This document shows positions 21,011 through 36,100 of a stretch of 64,000 bases of DNA, in pieces. This DNA is from Chrysomallon squamiferum. Its lineage: Eukaryota > Mollusca > Gastropoda > Neomphalida > Peltospiridae. The DNA lies in the NCBI GenBank assembly GCA_012295275.1, contig CM022670.1:36009801-36073800 (forward strand), given 5' to 3'. A program made the position numbers and the translations under genes. Below the pieces are notes generated by a model that was given only the letters and a program-made list of their open reading frames with translations, was not told the origin of the DNA and ran no database searches. How positions within the stretch are numbered: position 1 is the first letter of the stretch; each line of letters opens with the position of its first letter.

Positions 21011-21961
21011 ATTAATGCTTAACTAACCCTCAGTACCTTTGGTCATTAGTTCGTTAGTGTAATTCGTACATTTGTTGAGACATGAAACCTGCTGCTCCAA
21101 CTGTTTGGGCTATTCTTAACAAAAACAAGATTCTTTTATATCCTCACAAAAAAAACATAGACAGAACAATGATAATGATAATAATAATAAACAAACGTAT
21201 CATTGCAGCTAGGATCAAGACATTGGGCACTAAATGAAACGGAAAAGTTTCAAGATAAGTAAGTATCTAACTACAATGTCACAATATTAACCTATTATTC
21301 AGCCTGGTTCTCTAATATGACGGAAACAACAATACAACAATACGATATAGAGACAATTACAAACAAAGTTTAAAAAAAATAAATAAAAGAAAACCAATTT
21401 TAAAAAAATAATAACACAAAAAACAACGACATAACTTTAATTTTAAATCGCTAGGGACAACAACAGCAGCAATTAAAAAATAAATTGTATGTTGGAACAC
21501 ATAAGAATAGAAAACGTAGTATTAAAGTAATCAAATCAAGGTAAGACTTGTAATTATAGTCTTAAAAATAGGTCCATAACTTATCCATTTTAAGCTATTT
21601 CTTCTTATACTTCTCTTGTTATCGAATTCCTCAGCAATGATATGTAACCGTAAATAAAACATCTTGAGTACGTCGTTTAAATATAACATTTTTGTATGTC
21701 CTAGCTATTAGTCTTACTACTTTTTTTCCCCTGAAATAGTTTATACACAAGACTATTCACTGTTATGCTTTTGCTACAAATCTTGTTTGCCTATGCAAAG
21801 TGTTCATGTCAGTGGTTTGAAGTGTTGGGATGGTTCGAAATCCTGGTATTCAAAAGTCGTTAAAACCGGATATATTATCTGGTTAACTGAACAACTCTTT
21901 TCCGGTTTAAAGTATATATATGTGTGAAAATCAGTAGTATCGACAGAACGTTTAGATATCG

Positions 21962-21996
<35 letters not shown>

Positions 21997-22560
21997 GATA
22001 TCTTTTACAGTTTTGTTTTGATTGCCTGCACGTGCAAAGTGTTATATAATGGTAAATATGGCATCCTTCGAATTTAAACATTTGTAGATTATTTGCGGAG
22101 TTATTGTCAGCAAAGGTGTACTTCCATAGTATGTCAATAACTTGTAACCGTTGTATTTGTGTTTGTTTTTTAAAGTTCTACATAATAAACAGTATTTCAC
22201 AACAACAAAAAATTATCAAAACCGTAAACTTGAGCGTGTATTTGATTGCACGTGAATAATTGAATTTTGAAGACCAAGTTAGAATATAATAGATAAAAAT
22301 GTACTGCTACTACTATTACTGGTATTATTATTACTTATTGATATTATTGTTGATGTTGTTGTTGTTGTTTAGTAGTTGTTGTTTTAAATATAACAACTGT
22401 AACAACATTAACAAAGTAGAAAGTATAACATACGCTTTGAAATCGAAGAAAAATGTATGTATGATATAATTTTAGGGCTTTTATGTAATTTTCATATGTT
22501 CTTAACATCAAGAAATACTCAAATATAAACTATAATACAGATATTAACAGATTTTAAAAT
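21011..22560. other. Intergenic, no gene recognised
   Basis: AT-rich sequence with simple repeats, including (TTTA)n at about 21,963-21,996 and GTT/ATT triplets near 22,310-22,390. No ORF or exon could be supported. Confidence 0.5.
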
Positions 22561-22567
22561 TTACAAA

Positions 22568-22641
<74 letters not shown>
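22568..22641. repeat. (AAT)n/(ATT)n palindromic microsatellite
   Basis: An AAT run of about 33 bases is followed at once by an ATT run of about 40 bases, so the two halves are reverse complements and can form one long hairpin. It lies about 250 bases upstream of the SPATA18 start. Confidence 0.9.
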
Positions 22642-22643
<2 letters not shown>

Positions 22644-22779
22644 AAACAAATAATAATAATAAATAGCCACTTTTAGATCGGTAATCTTAAATTAATTAAT
22701 CTGTAAAACAACCTAATTACCAATCTATTTCTATTGCATTTCAGATTAATTATTATTAATCGGGTCTGCCTACATTCCA

Positions 22780-22887
22780 GCTCTAGGCAACCCGTTGATT
22801 GTGAAAGTAGTAATCACGTGACAGAGTACTTTTAAGACCGAGCGCATGCGCCAGCAGACAGCACTAGTTACTTTCAGAAGCGTCAAA
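22780..22887 (+). promoter_or_regulatory. SPATA18 proximal promoter: E-box and NRF1-like site
   Basis: TCACGTGA (22814-22821) is a palindromic E-box. GCGCATGCGC (22842-22851) matches the NRF1 palindrome core. Both lie within 75 bases of the ATG in a locally GC-richer stretch, with no TATA box, as expected for a housekeeping-type promoter. Both factor classes are known regulators of mitochondrial or lysosomal genes; their use here is inferred. Confidence 0.5.
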
Positions 22888-23582
22888 ATGGCCGAGTCGT
22901 TAAGAAGGTTGGTAAATATCGGAACATTTACTGTTCTCCAAGACAAATTGGAAAGATGGCTACAGGATTATTATGTAAGTTCTGATTATTTATATTTCAT
23001 TTGAGTAAATTAGATATCTGTATGCCCAGTCATTTCCACTTGTAAAGTAATTAAACGCACTGTGACGCTTTTAGATGGTTGTCAAGGTTTCTGATATTTT
23101 TTTCCCCATGTATGGATATTTTGTGCACTGCAAATTTTATATTGTATGTCATGCGCAATTAATAATTATTTATGATAAAATAATATACATGTAACCTAAT
23201 TATTTTAAAATATCAATGGTGAAACTAATTTTAAAACGTATACCGCCTTTAATAAAACCGGTTCAGACGAGCAATTTTATTTCAGTGCATTTCTGGGTTG
23301 GCCGCAGTATATTGGAAAAGTTCCAATTTGTTTTATTCACGTTCTTTGATTATATTTGTTATTTTTACAGTGGATTGGAATTTATGATTAAACAAAAAGA
23401 AAAAATCTTACTTCTCAGACAACGTATCAGATAAAATTACTATTTGCATGAAATAACAAGATGAATATAATTCCTGACATTTAAAATAGTGTGCGTTTTT
23501 ATTTCAAATAGACGGCTACAAAAAGAGGATTTTATGGTTATTGAGGTGTTATTTACGACCAGCATATAAAACGTATTTAATG

Positions 23583-23616
<34 letters not shown>

Positions 23617-23629
23617 GTAAATATATATA

Positions 23630-23660
<31 letters not shown>

Positions 23661-26600
23661 CCTAAGATATAAATCCAAGGTCACTAATATCAATAAATGT
23701 GTAAAAATACTAATAAGTAAAATATGTTTAATACTTATAAAATCAGTACATCACATTTTAGCATTCAGTTTTTATCTGCTTTGAATAGCATGAATATATC
23801 TTATAGCTAACTAGATATGACTATATAAAACAATAGAGGGTATTGGCTGCATGGAGCATTAATTAAATCTGTCACATTAAATAATCATATCAATATACAT
23901 GTTCTTAGTAAGCATTACTATGCGGTTAATGTCATTCAGTATGCATTGCAGTCTTATGTTTAGCCTAAATATATTCCTTAAATTGTGCAGTTTTTACTCT
24001 TATCTGGTAAATCTATTTTCCTGTGATTTCTAATCTAGTTTAATGAATAAATTCATTTTCTGGAAATATAAAGGAGGAGATAATATTAATTTTATTATCT
24101 CCAGCAAAATGTAGGTAAAGTTGCTGACATAGGTAAATAAAACAAATATGTTGATGTTATAGATTTACAAAAATAGATTTTGGCAGGGGACCTTAATTCA
24201 CTAAATTATATTATATCACCAATTCTAATGGCCAACAAGCTTATAACTTTCCTAATAGCAGGGTTTAGAATTTCAATTTATAGCATGATTACCTTTGTTA
24301 TTTTGGTTCTTTCACCTTCCATGATAGTACTTAGCTTAATTCTGAGATTATTTAAGTGAAATAATTCTTTTGAAAACAAGAATGGACTTTCATTAAGCTT
24401 GTTGTTAAACAATAAAAAAAAAAAAAAGAGAATAATACACTGCCAGTTTCTGTTGCCAGAAAAGTTTTATTATATTTTAATTAAAATAAGAGGATATCAT
24501 TTAGATGGCAATTCATTTTATAATTAACAATTCATCTAAGGAGAGGGTGCATTAAAGAGGAGCCAAATGGCTGGAATTGTTCCAGTGGCATACCCCAAAT
24601 AATTTTTTTTGTTTTTAAATCTAGAATTAAGGAGATGCATAGTCCTGTCTTCTGGGATGTAATTGACAAGGGAAAAAATTAAATTAATGTCTATCAGAAC
24701 TGATCTGTGGAAATATTAAAAACACTAGTTACGTTGCAGAATATTACTACTGCATTTTACAACATGGGATATGCCATAACTGCAAAAACTTCATACAGTT
24801 CACAACATCAGAATATTCTTATTCTTTTTACACATCCATGGCAGGCTATGGCAGCTCATACAGACCCAAAACAAAAAGTCCAAATTCCATTCCCATTGCA
24901 TTTCTTATCTGAGAACACATTCATCAAATTTTATAAAATAAAAGCAATGTAAAAACAAAAATATTCAAACTACACCACAAAAAGCAAATGTCATTTATGT
25001 TGCATTTAATTACATTCAAATTAATTTGAAATGTTGCAGTTTATTTCTTTAAATAACCTACAAAAAAAAAAAACCTACCCAAAACCCAACAAAAAATAAA
25101 CAATATAGCCACGTAATTATTATTTCAAACATTTCATTAGCAGAGTATTAATTGTATTCATTCTGTTTTATGCAAGTATTTTTTATTTTTTGACCACTAA
25201 CACTTCCTTATGTTGACAATGCAGTTAATTATGTTTATCTTTGTGCGGACATTTTTTCCTGCCAAACACAGAACAGGTTTGAACAAGCATTTCTTACATT
25301 GTTTAACAACAAGCTTAATGAAAGTTCAATTGTATGAATATATAATATGTTATGAGTTGAGAATTAAATCATAAGTAATTGGTCATGTGTGATGAAGTAG
25401 TGTCAATAACCTTTATAATGATTCCTAAATGGTGAATCAGTCATTGTAATGCAGTGCTGAATGGAAACCTGACTACCCATTTAGTGATTTGCAAATCAGT
25501 ATGACACAGACCTTGACTGTTTAAATATATAATTATTATCTATTTATAGTTGTACTATATATTCTTTTCTACAGACAAAGCCCTCATTTATTTATCTTGT
25601 ATAAATAAAATGAACAGATAACCATGAAACAGTGTCAGTTGTTATTATTATTATTCTTTATGGTTTTTTGTTTAGAAAGAATGTAAATTTTTAGTGTTTC
25701 TGGTAATAATTAGTTTTGGTTTCCATTTAAGTTCTGTTTTAAACCCTTAAATGTTCATGTTTAAAAAAAAAAAAAAGAATGATAATAATAACAGATCAGT
25801 GCTGCAATCATATTATTATTATTATTATTATTATTATTATCTGAGAAATAATAAAAGATGCAACCCAGATATTTTAATCAGTTCTCTCTTATAATATTTA
25901 GTTAATTTACTTCAAGGATTATAAGCACTGTTGATTTTATCTGAATTTTGAAGTAATAACATACTGAATCAATTATCACAAAAGATGCATTTTTGCTTCA
26001 TTTTGCAGTAACATTCATATTAATCAAGAAGATATTGTGAGTTGTGTTGTTATGGTTACCTTGCATTAACCACACAATTGCAGATCAAAGTGCATGCATT
26101 CAGATCAATAAGAATGAACATTCCAGACATATGATAATTTGTATGTTTTATTTTAACAAAAAAAGCTTAGCCACAAGTGAAAATAATAGAGTTTAAAAAA
26201 TTCTAAGATTGAAAAGCTATTGAATATGAATGAAGATAATTTTTCTTGTAACTGTACAGTTGGGACAAAATTCAGATGCAGCCTCTGACAGTTTTATTGG
26301 GAAACACTTCTAGTTTCCTCCTCCAGATTTCATCTGGTCAATGGCAGCTATATAATGTTAAAAACATTTTTCTGATGATTTTGCAGTAGATATTGAATCT
26401 ACAAAAAAATAAAAAAATAAAAACAAATATTAATGAAAAAAATAAATTAATAATTTGATATAACAATATATATATATATAAATTGACAATACTTTTTTCT
26501 TTAAAAAAAATTAGAAACAAACACATGATGTTATTAATTTGATGTAATGACAATTTATAAATAATGTAATTTTTAAAAAAAAGAAGAAAAAAAGATCACC

Positions 26601-29600
26601 TTTCCTATGTTTGTCTATATGCTTCTGATAATACTTGTGTCAATTCAGTTCTTTCCCGCTTTACCTTCATTGTCAGTTGGCATGTCTACACTTGTTTGTT
26701 GGAATGTGGTAAAGATTGGTCCACACAATTCTTGTTACAGCTTGTTCATCATACTCGGTGGTGTTGCCTAGCTGTGCTATATGATACAGTGCTATGGAGT
26801 GGTTTATTTCTACTTCTTAAAAGGTTTCACGATTTGTATTTGAATTGTACTATGCCGTATCAGATATAATTTGTTTTAATAAAGCATTTATGTAAATACT
26901 AGAATGTTGCAGGTGTATTATACATGTAACATTTTAATACCAGTTTACATTTAAAAAAACCCAACAAAAAATAATAAATAAATCCAGGGATGAAAAGCCA
27001 CAAAAATAATAATAACAATAATAATAATAATAATAAATTCATATAATAATAATTAAAAAATACTACCTATTGCTTTATTGACATAAAATATTCTAGCATC
27101 GTAACAATTTTTTAACATAATTATTTTATTTTATGACTAGCATTCAAAAATCAAACCATGTCTAAGTGAAAAAAATTATTTTTGTGATTGTAATAAAATC
27201 AAAACTACACAATCATCAGCAATATACTGGGATCTTTTCATGCACTTGTTGTCAAGTATTACGCTTAGCGTAACAAATTTAATATGATTATATTTTACAC
27301 ATAAGTATCTGTACATTTATAAGATAAACTAAAAATCCTCTGATTGTGCAAGTTTTTCAAACATGTCTTTAAAAATTGTTATTATCCATATTTGTAGACT
27401 GGCCACACAGCAATTTGTTTATTAGTAAGGCTTATCATGAAAAATCATCAATGGTATTTATAGCACAATAGATTTCTGAGAACGTGCAGATCAATAGATT
27501 GTTCTGGGTATATTGACAGTCCCTTTAGCTCTTTGTAGTGTGACCTACTATAGTATGTTGTACTAAAGAGATAACATTGATTTGTGATTTACACATAAAA
27601 TAATTGAATGTTTTCTGTTGTCAGCACATACCAGGTCCCAGTCTGAGTGTTGTATTCAAATAAAGAATGTACAGGTTGGCAGCATGATAACATTGTGTAT
27701 GCTGTTATTTATAATTCATTCTTACTGGTATATACTCATTAAATTCATATTCAAATACTGAGATCAACAAGGAGTTAACAACAAATCTTGTCAAATACTT
27801 GTTAGTAATATTGTAATTAGCTGAGTCCTTTGAATGATGCAATTACTCAACAAACAAAATTAATAAGATTAAGATTAGGTCCATGGCTATACCACATTGT
27901 CCAGTCACTGAAGTCAAGGGCTCACTTAGTACTTGCATGGGTAACCATCTAGGAACACTCTGTAAAGTAAACTAAACAAAACAAAAAATGTGATAAATAC
28001 AAATAATGACAAAGAAATTACAGAAATTTAATATTTAATGCGATACATCTTACTTATAGTCAGCCTATATGATTTACCTGTTCAGCCATATTAGGAAGAA
28101 AAAAAAATATTAATAATGAAAACAAGACTTTTACAAGAAAAACTAGCTAAGCCAAAAGTTAACAAAAATTCTATTTTAACCTGCTTTTTATTTATTTTAT
28201 GCTGTTGTGTTTCCTCAGCAAAACATAGGGATAACAGATATATATAATACATTTTAGATTTTATGCCCTTTTGTATATTTAGCTTTTCATTCTTTTTATA
28301 ACAAAAACAAAAAAACAACATTTTCCATTCATTCTAATGGGTGAAAAACATTAACAAATATTTTAAAACAGAAATCACATGATATGTGCAAAGTTTTCAG
28401 GCTTTGAACCAATACTTTTAGAACATTAATATATAAGCAGATTTTATTTTAAGATGATTTCAATGTTAAGAATTTTAACAAATGTATCTTACTGAAAATA
28501 TCTGGGATATATCTATAGCTTACTTGAAATTGAGTTACAATTGGAAAATCATTCAATTTAGACAATTGTTCATGTATTGCTTCATTTATTTTATTTTTTA
28601 CTAGCCATCTTAAAAGGTTTTGCTTTTACATCTTAGTGTATTCTTAGCTTTGAGGTTCTAAAGTTCTCAAATATATGTTGGCTGACAGTTGAATATATAT
28701 TAATATATCATTATTGCTTACTATATTTATTATTTATGCTCATTTCAACAATGTGCTGTAACAGGAACAAACAGATTTATTTTTGTTACATTTGTTTTAT
28801 CACTGTTTTAAATTGTTGAGTTTGACATGCTAAATATTCTTCTTCATATTTGTAACTTAAGATACACTGATTAGAAACAAGTTTTTGTATTAATATATAC
28901 TTTGCCCAGTCTCTTAGGCACCACACAAATTGTGGTAATGTGCCCTTTGACATGACAGATACTCTGTTATGGACATGCTTGTTAACTTTTGATAATGTCA
29001 TCTGGATGATTTATTTAAGTTTGTGAAATACAAGAAATCTTATCCTTCCATACAGTGACCAATAAACTTAACACTGTTTGTATTTCAAATGCATATAGAC
29101 AGACAAACAGACAGAAAAAAATTTGTGCTAATCAAAGCAAGTTGTTGTGAAGTATGACTATGACAGTCACACTCTCTGACAAGCCAGAGAGTGTGTCTGT
29201 CGCAGAAAAATGCATATCTCTTAGGTGAGTCATATATACTTCTTCACAACTGACTAATACAGTGGTGTCTGAGGGACTTTCAAACATTGATTTATTATTT
29301 AAAATATATATATATATATATATATATTATTATTTTTTTTACTTATAAAAGTATTTTTGAAAAAGAAGAAACACCGTTAGCTATTAAAGTATATGGATTT
29401 GCAGTGTATTTCTAGGTTTCAAAAATTTCAACTATGTTATTTGGAAGATATATCATGGATAAAATATATTCTGGAATATCATTTTGAATGTGTTTTATTT
29501 TATTATTATTATTATTTTTTTTTTTCCTTTCTTTCTTTTTTATTTTCACCAGAGATTTCATTCTGAAAGATTATTATCAAGAAAACTGATCTGATTTTTT

Positions 29601-32361
29601 TTATTAAAAATGTTTTAGATTTTCTAATGGTCTTTTTCAAAATATTTCAGCTGAATACCTGTGATCAGAATGTGGCCAGAGGCTGTGAGATTGTTGAACT
29701 TAATGCAAAGGTTCAAGGTCAGCTCTTCAAACTGCTCAGTGTCTGTGCCTCTGAAGGTAGGTGTTTGTATATATAATCTTTATTCTTGGCAAAGTGACAC
29801 CAGCTAGAGGCATACACAGATTTTTTTGGCTTTTGCTTGCTTTCATTGTCTGAAGCTTACCACTCTGTGTAAATATATACTGATCAGAATAATTACAACT
29901 CAGAAACAAAATCTGTATAAAGTTTAACCGCTCATCATCAGATTCTCTAATGGCTAGACACTGGAGGTTTGGGGTTATCTCTAGCTTTTGGCATAAACTT
30001 CAGAAATAAAATACATTATGCAAAATCATTATGATATAACTAAGATAAATCTAGTCTGACACAGACTTGACAGTTCTCTTAGTTTTCATATTTTGAGATC
30101 TTGGATTTTAATAATATTCATAAATGAAATATTCCTCATTATTGCAGACATTATTAATCAGATCACATTCCCTCAGATAAAATGCTTTAAGTTAAATTTG
30201 TTTATATATTCAAATATTCAAATCACAAACTATTCAAAAACATTACATTATAAACAAAAAATGGGGTTAGGAATGCTTATCACAATTCCAGAACATTATC
30301 AGGTGTGCTGTTTTGTAGGTGGACTGTATGGTGGTGCCAGTATTATCAAGTCTCGACTCCTGCCATGGCTGGGACAGAACTTTTTCACTTCAGGAGGCAG
30401 TGTCACTGCTGATACAACCCTTAGTGTGCTTGCTGATGCTGCCAGCAAAGATCGAGAACTGAGTGAACTGCAGGAACTGTATGAGAAGTCACTGGATGAT
30501 CTGGAGGCAGAGCTCAACAGCACAAAGGCAGAAAACCAAGATCTCAGGGATGAGTAAGTTAAATCTTTATCTGAACTCTATGTTTGTATAGTGAATGTTG
30601 CATGTAATCAGTCATTACAGAGTGTGAAGAATAAAATATTGCTATCATAGTGTGTGTTTGTGAGTGTGTGTGTGTGTGTTTATCTAGCTTCACTAAATGT
30701 AGTTCTGTTTGCCTCTGTAAAATATGTATTTCATTACAGAATTTCAAAAATAATTAACAGCGTGTGTGCTTGGGTATTTATACTAACATTTTTGTCCATA
30801 GGCTTGCTGAAAAGAAAGTCGAACTTGACAGGAGTCTGCGCAGTTCAACAAGTGAAAAGATGTTTTCTGAAGTTGAAATTCGTGAATTAAGAAAGAAGTA
30901 AGAATTATTGTTGATGTAGTCTTACTATAATACATTTTAGGATACTTATTACATTTCATTTTAGAATTACAGAAAAAAAATTGTTTTTGATGTTGTGTTT
31001 TTAATATCCTGTAACTATTTTCAGTTTATCTTTATTATACATTAACTATCCTCATGTAATTTTGTATCCATATATATGTATTGGGGAGGGAACAAACAAG
31101 ACATGCTTTCATATCAATGGTTTTTAATATTAAAAATTAAAAAAAAACATTCTAACACTGGCATCATCAAAGAGGACAAACTAAGATTCAGTTAAAACCA
31201 TATTTCATTAATACAAAGCATAATTAAACTCTACATTTTGAAAATGGGAACAAACCAAAAGCCTTATGTTTAGATATAGTTTTTACAAACCTGGGATAGT
31301 TTATCCTCTTTGGAGATATAAGACATCATTATCAGTAGCTAGTTGTGTTTAAACCCCTCCTGTTTGTTTGTTCCTCAGACATAATAATTAATTTCATCAT
31401 TCACTCAAACTCTCCTTTCCCCATATCACCCATTGCATTTGGATGTAGTTTTTTTTATACTGTTTCACAGAGTCTGAAGTACAAGAAAACATCTTAAATA
31501 AAATGATTGTATGATAAATAAAGTTAAAATATGCTTTTGAATACATATAACCTTGGTGGATTTGCTTTCTTTTTAACCACATTGCTTTTAAACATCTTTT
31601 GCAGTTGTTTGGTATTTTTTATCTCACTTTTATTGTGTGTGTACTCTAAACAGTAATCTTTCAAAACGTAGGTCTTGTAACATACAAAATGTGGGACATT
31701 TTGTGATATTTTCTTTGTCTTGACATTCCTTAAATGTTGAACCAATTATTTAAATTTTTGTGTTGAAATATGTTTGTATCTGAGTTTTTATATTGTGTTT
31801 TTTGGGGGACTATATTATTTTGTTTTTCATTATTTATACATTTTATTTATATTTTCAATCCATCTCATTTATGTTTGACTGTTTTTATAGTTGTTTGTAT
31901 AGAGTGACAAGAGATATTTTTCAACCTATATCTTTGTTTGTGCTTTATAAAAACATGTAAATAATATGCTTTGTGTATGAAAACTGAACAACGTGTTGCT
32001 TGAGTGCCAGAAGTTGATAAAAACATCAGAAACAATTTTTTAAAAGGAAAACTGAACTTCTTCATCATGTGGTTAAAATACTGAATTTCATTTAAATACT
32101 TCTAATGAATTAGCTTTGATTTTTGTGACATACATAACAAAATGCTGGAAAATATCGAAAAACAAAGATGATTTCAGGTCACATCTCTCTGTTATGAACA
32201 TTTGGCTCTCGTGTGATGAATAATAAGTACATGTGAAAAGTTCAGTATCCATATTCGTTTTGGAGACATTTTGTTATTAAAAAGGTCTGTATATTTTTTA
32301 GCTAATTAATCAATGTATTATGACTTGATCGAAGTTAATGAAAAAACACACACACAACACA

Positions 32362-32396
<35 letters not shown>

Positions 32397-33075
32397 AAAA
32401 GAAATAATGTGCATTGTACACGATGCTAGTAATTACTGTACCTAGATAGTTTTAGAGAAAGAAGAAAAACATATTACGTTTTTGTTATCTATGATAATTA
32501 AATATACAGTAGGAGTGTGCCAAATGTCAAACATAGAGTGGGATGTGCTCGCAAAGAGATGTGAAGAAACTTTCATTTTCTATAGACTTGCAGAGATTGA
32601 AGAAGATAACAAGGCTTTGCGCTCTAAAGCTGGGCTATTAAATGACTATCAGACTGAGGTTCGACGCTTGCGAGAAGATATTGCATTGCTCACACAAAGG
32701 AGGGACATACTGCAGTGGTCTGCAGTTCGCAAAAAAGAACCTCAGTCCTTATCTTACCACAGTGATTTTGGGTAAGATTGGCATGTATCTCCACATGCTT
32801 GATTGGTTTGCTTAGCTCATTAAGTAAGGTCAGTTGAAAGTTTTATCTAAATCAGGTTGAAAAATATCTCTGTCACACTCAGATTGATTTATTTTTTTTT
32901 TTTTTATTATATTATTATTATTTTCGTTGTTTTTTTTTTAAAAAAATATTTGAATTTTATTTTGTGAAGTTCCTCTAAAGCCTTTGTTTTAAAATACTTT
33001 TTTTTATTTAAAATTTTCAATGGATCAAAAAAAATAATAATATAAATATACTAAAATAAAAAAATAAAATAGATA

Positions 33076-33108
<33 letters not shown>

Positions 33109-36100
33109 CCCTTAAAAATAATAATAATAAATAAATAAAAATTAAGTGAACATTTCAGTCAAACGTTATAAAAATTACATCTTAAAATGTTTATATTTAA
33201 TACTGATTACCGGCACAGAGTTTGGTCATACTTAGAGGAACTTGACAAATGAAATGAGTATTTAGTTTTTAAAAATGCACTTCAATATATGTTAATGACA
33301 CTGTCCTGCAGGCTTGCTGATGCCCAAGATGAAATTTGCAAGCTGAGAGCTAAAGCTGGACTTGTTGATGATTATGAGCGGAAAATCAGAAATCTCAGAG
33401 ATGAGATGACCTTCACTTCTATTAGTCCCACAGTTGCGAAATGGGACTATCTGGATGGGTAGGTGTCATGTTATACTTTATTATTAGCAAAGTTGTAATA
33501 CGAATCAACATGTGTTCTGTCTCTCCATGGTTACAGTATTCTGATAAACTATTGTAGTATGTAATTAACCAGTCAAAAATGGAATGTACATTTAAGCTAT
33601 TGCATTTTAAATATCACCTTTCTTATTTAAAAACTTAAGTGTGTTTTGCATAATTTGTTATTTGAAGCATAAACTTGTCCTTAGAAATTTTTTTTATTTA
33701 TTTATTAATTTATTGTTATTATTTGTTATTTATTTGTTATTTTTATTTTTAATATTATTATTCCTCATGTTCTTTTTTTGTTTTAGTGTGTGTGTTATGG
33801 TTGATTTTTTTTTTTTTTTTTTATATGTATCATTCAGAATTTTTAAATTATTAAACTGGTCTTTCTTTTTTTTCTTCTTTTTTTTTAGAGACTTTAATGA
33901 CACATTGAAATCTTATCGTTACACACCACGCCTGAACTCCACCCTCTCCATTGATGACCCCATACAGCGAGTACGCCAACAGAATCTGATTGCTCGCTTC
34001 AATGACATGTTTGCTCAAGACAGACTGGATGCACTTGACACTCTAAGGAGATACTCAGATGACCATGAAAATAACCAAAGAATTATTTTTGCAGCAATTT
34101 CTGTAAGAATGCTGTATCTTTTTCCATTGATAAAGATTTTTGTATGTTTAGCATTGTCTGGATATAGTTATATGTATACTTGATGATAGATTTGATTTTG
34201 AGGATATTTAGTCTAAAACAATTCTGAAAATGTCTGGTGTGTTAATTATGTCTTTAAGAGTATTTAGGGTCAAATATTACTGACAGATTTCTGATGTCTT
34301 AATTATACTACATGACATTTTGTTTTGAAGATATTTGGTCTAAAATATTCCTGACAGTTTTCTGGGTCTTAAAGATATTTGATTACAGATTATATTAAAA
34401 TCTTAATTGTGGTTTTCCTTGCGTTACTTAATCCTTTTTGATAAAATAACATTAGCTGTTCAGCTATATGCTGTTGATGACAGTATTTTCACATACTGTT
34501 CATTAATTTACTCTTTATTCAGTAGTTAAAAAAATAAATATCAAACTGCCAAAAAACTGAATGCTGCTAAACTAGTCTCATTATTTTTTTATTACAGGAA
34601 GCATTCAGTGTGGCAAAGCTTTCTTTCCGACAGTTTAAGTTGAAGGTTAGAGCAAACCTTGCCAAAACCCACTATGGTCCAGACACTTTGGAAGAAGCTG
34701 TTCAGGACTACATCAACCGCAACAACGACCTGTATGACCTGCCTGGAATGGTCTCAGTAAGTAAATTAGTGAAAGTTACGACTAGCTAGTTAAAAACTTA
34801 GACTAAAATTATGTTTCTTCAGCTGAAATGAAACACATGTTCTTTTAATTGATTTCTTATTCCCAATCACTTTTAACAATCTACAGTTTTCCACTTTAAA
34901 TAGAATATTTTCTAATTACTGGTTTATTTCAAAACAGTATTACAACAGTTGATTTATTTTATCCTATATTTTTTTTTTTTTTTTTGAGATTTATACAGTA
35001 AGAAAATATTGTAAATCTACCCATTATTATTATTATTATTATTTATCCTTATCTTTTCATTTTAAAATTTGTTTTATCAGGTTTTCACCTTTACCTTTCA
35101 TTTTAGTGTATTATAATCGTGCTTATCGTTTAACAAACACTCACTTTCTAGGATGTCATCCGTGCGATGAATCGCAACCCCAAGATCTTCCTGCCACCTG
35201 ATGCCAGCTTCGCCATTGTTCAGCCCTTCATACGAGAAGCTGTGAAGATGGCTTGGCAGATGTCGTCTCTGGCCCACCCTCTTGACATTGCTGTTGCCAC
35301 AGATGCAGAACTCTTTGATGACAACAAGTAATTGTTCATTTAAAGATACATATGTATTATAAATTGATCCGTTTAAGATCCGCCTGATCCACTAATACTT
35401 TTTTTCCAATAATATATATGTGTGTGTGTATATATATATATATTTTTTATTTTTATTTTATTTATTTTTTTGAATGTTTTATCCACCATATTGATACAAA
35501 ATGTAATCTATGAAATCTTCTGAAAATTAATGTTTTGTCTTCCAGTTATTTTTTATCATATAATATATAGGTTTTAAATAAATAAATAAATAAATATGTA
35601 TGTATTTGGTGATGGTTTTCATTTACTTATTTATTTACTTAAATATATATATATATGTGTGTATATATGTAAGTAAATAAATAAGTAAGTAAATAAAACC
35701 CACCACCAAATAAATAGCAGTATATAACAATGTGTCATTTATTCAGTTTCCGAAGACTTAAAAAGTTAACGATAATCAGTCAATCAAGATTTCTATTTTA
35801 AGATAGAACTACTTGTTTGTCTGTCTGCTTTCATTATTATTATTATTATTATTTTTAAAAACACAATATAAATCAATTTATTTGATAATTTAAATCTATT
35901 CTATGTTGCAGATATCGCCGCAGCTACGACTCTGAATACACTGCCCCCTTAGTGAACCACCACATCTGGCCATGTTTGATGCAGGGAATTCGGGTTGTTG
36001 TCAAGGGCGAAGCACTCACTCGGCGTGGAGCCTCTCTGGTAACACACTGCTATAAGAATTAATTTTTAATGATAAAATATCTTCTTTCATCTCCGCAGGT

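Larger units (their letters stand above)
22975..29650 (+). other. SPATA18: SPATA18 intron 1 (6.7 kb)
   Basis: Long first intron, no coding exon recognised. It contains AAT repeats at about 23,580-23,616, a TA run at about 23,634-23,660, a (TTA)n run at about 25,810-25,841, a 5S-like sequence near 27.9 kb, a long hairpin near 29.2 kb and a TA run near 29,306-29,328. Confidence 0.8.

Noticed and set aside
22786-22791. RFX X-box in the SPATA18 promoter
   Set aside because: Only one half-site (GGCAAC) is present, with no partner at the right spacing.
24707-24952. 81-codon open frame in SPATA18 intron 1
   Set aside because: No recognisable domain, no fitting splice sites and the composition of surrounding intron.
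33641-33888. Long plus-strand open frame rich in Phe/Leu before a SPATA18 exon
   Set aside because: It is the T-rich polypyrimidine tract of the intron; the real exon starts at 33889.
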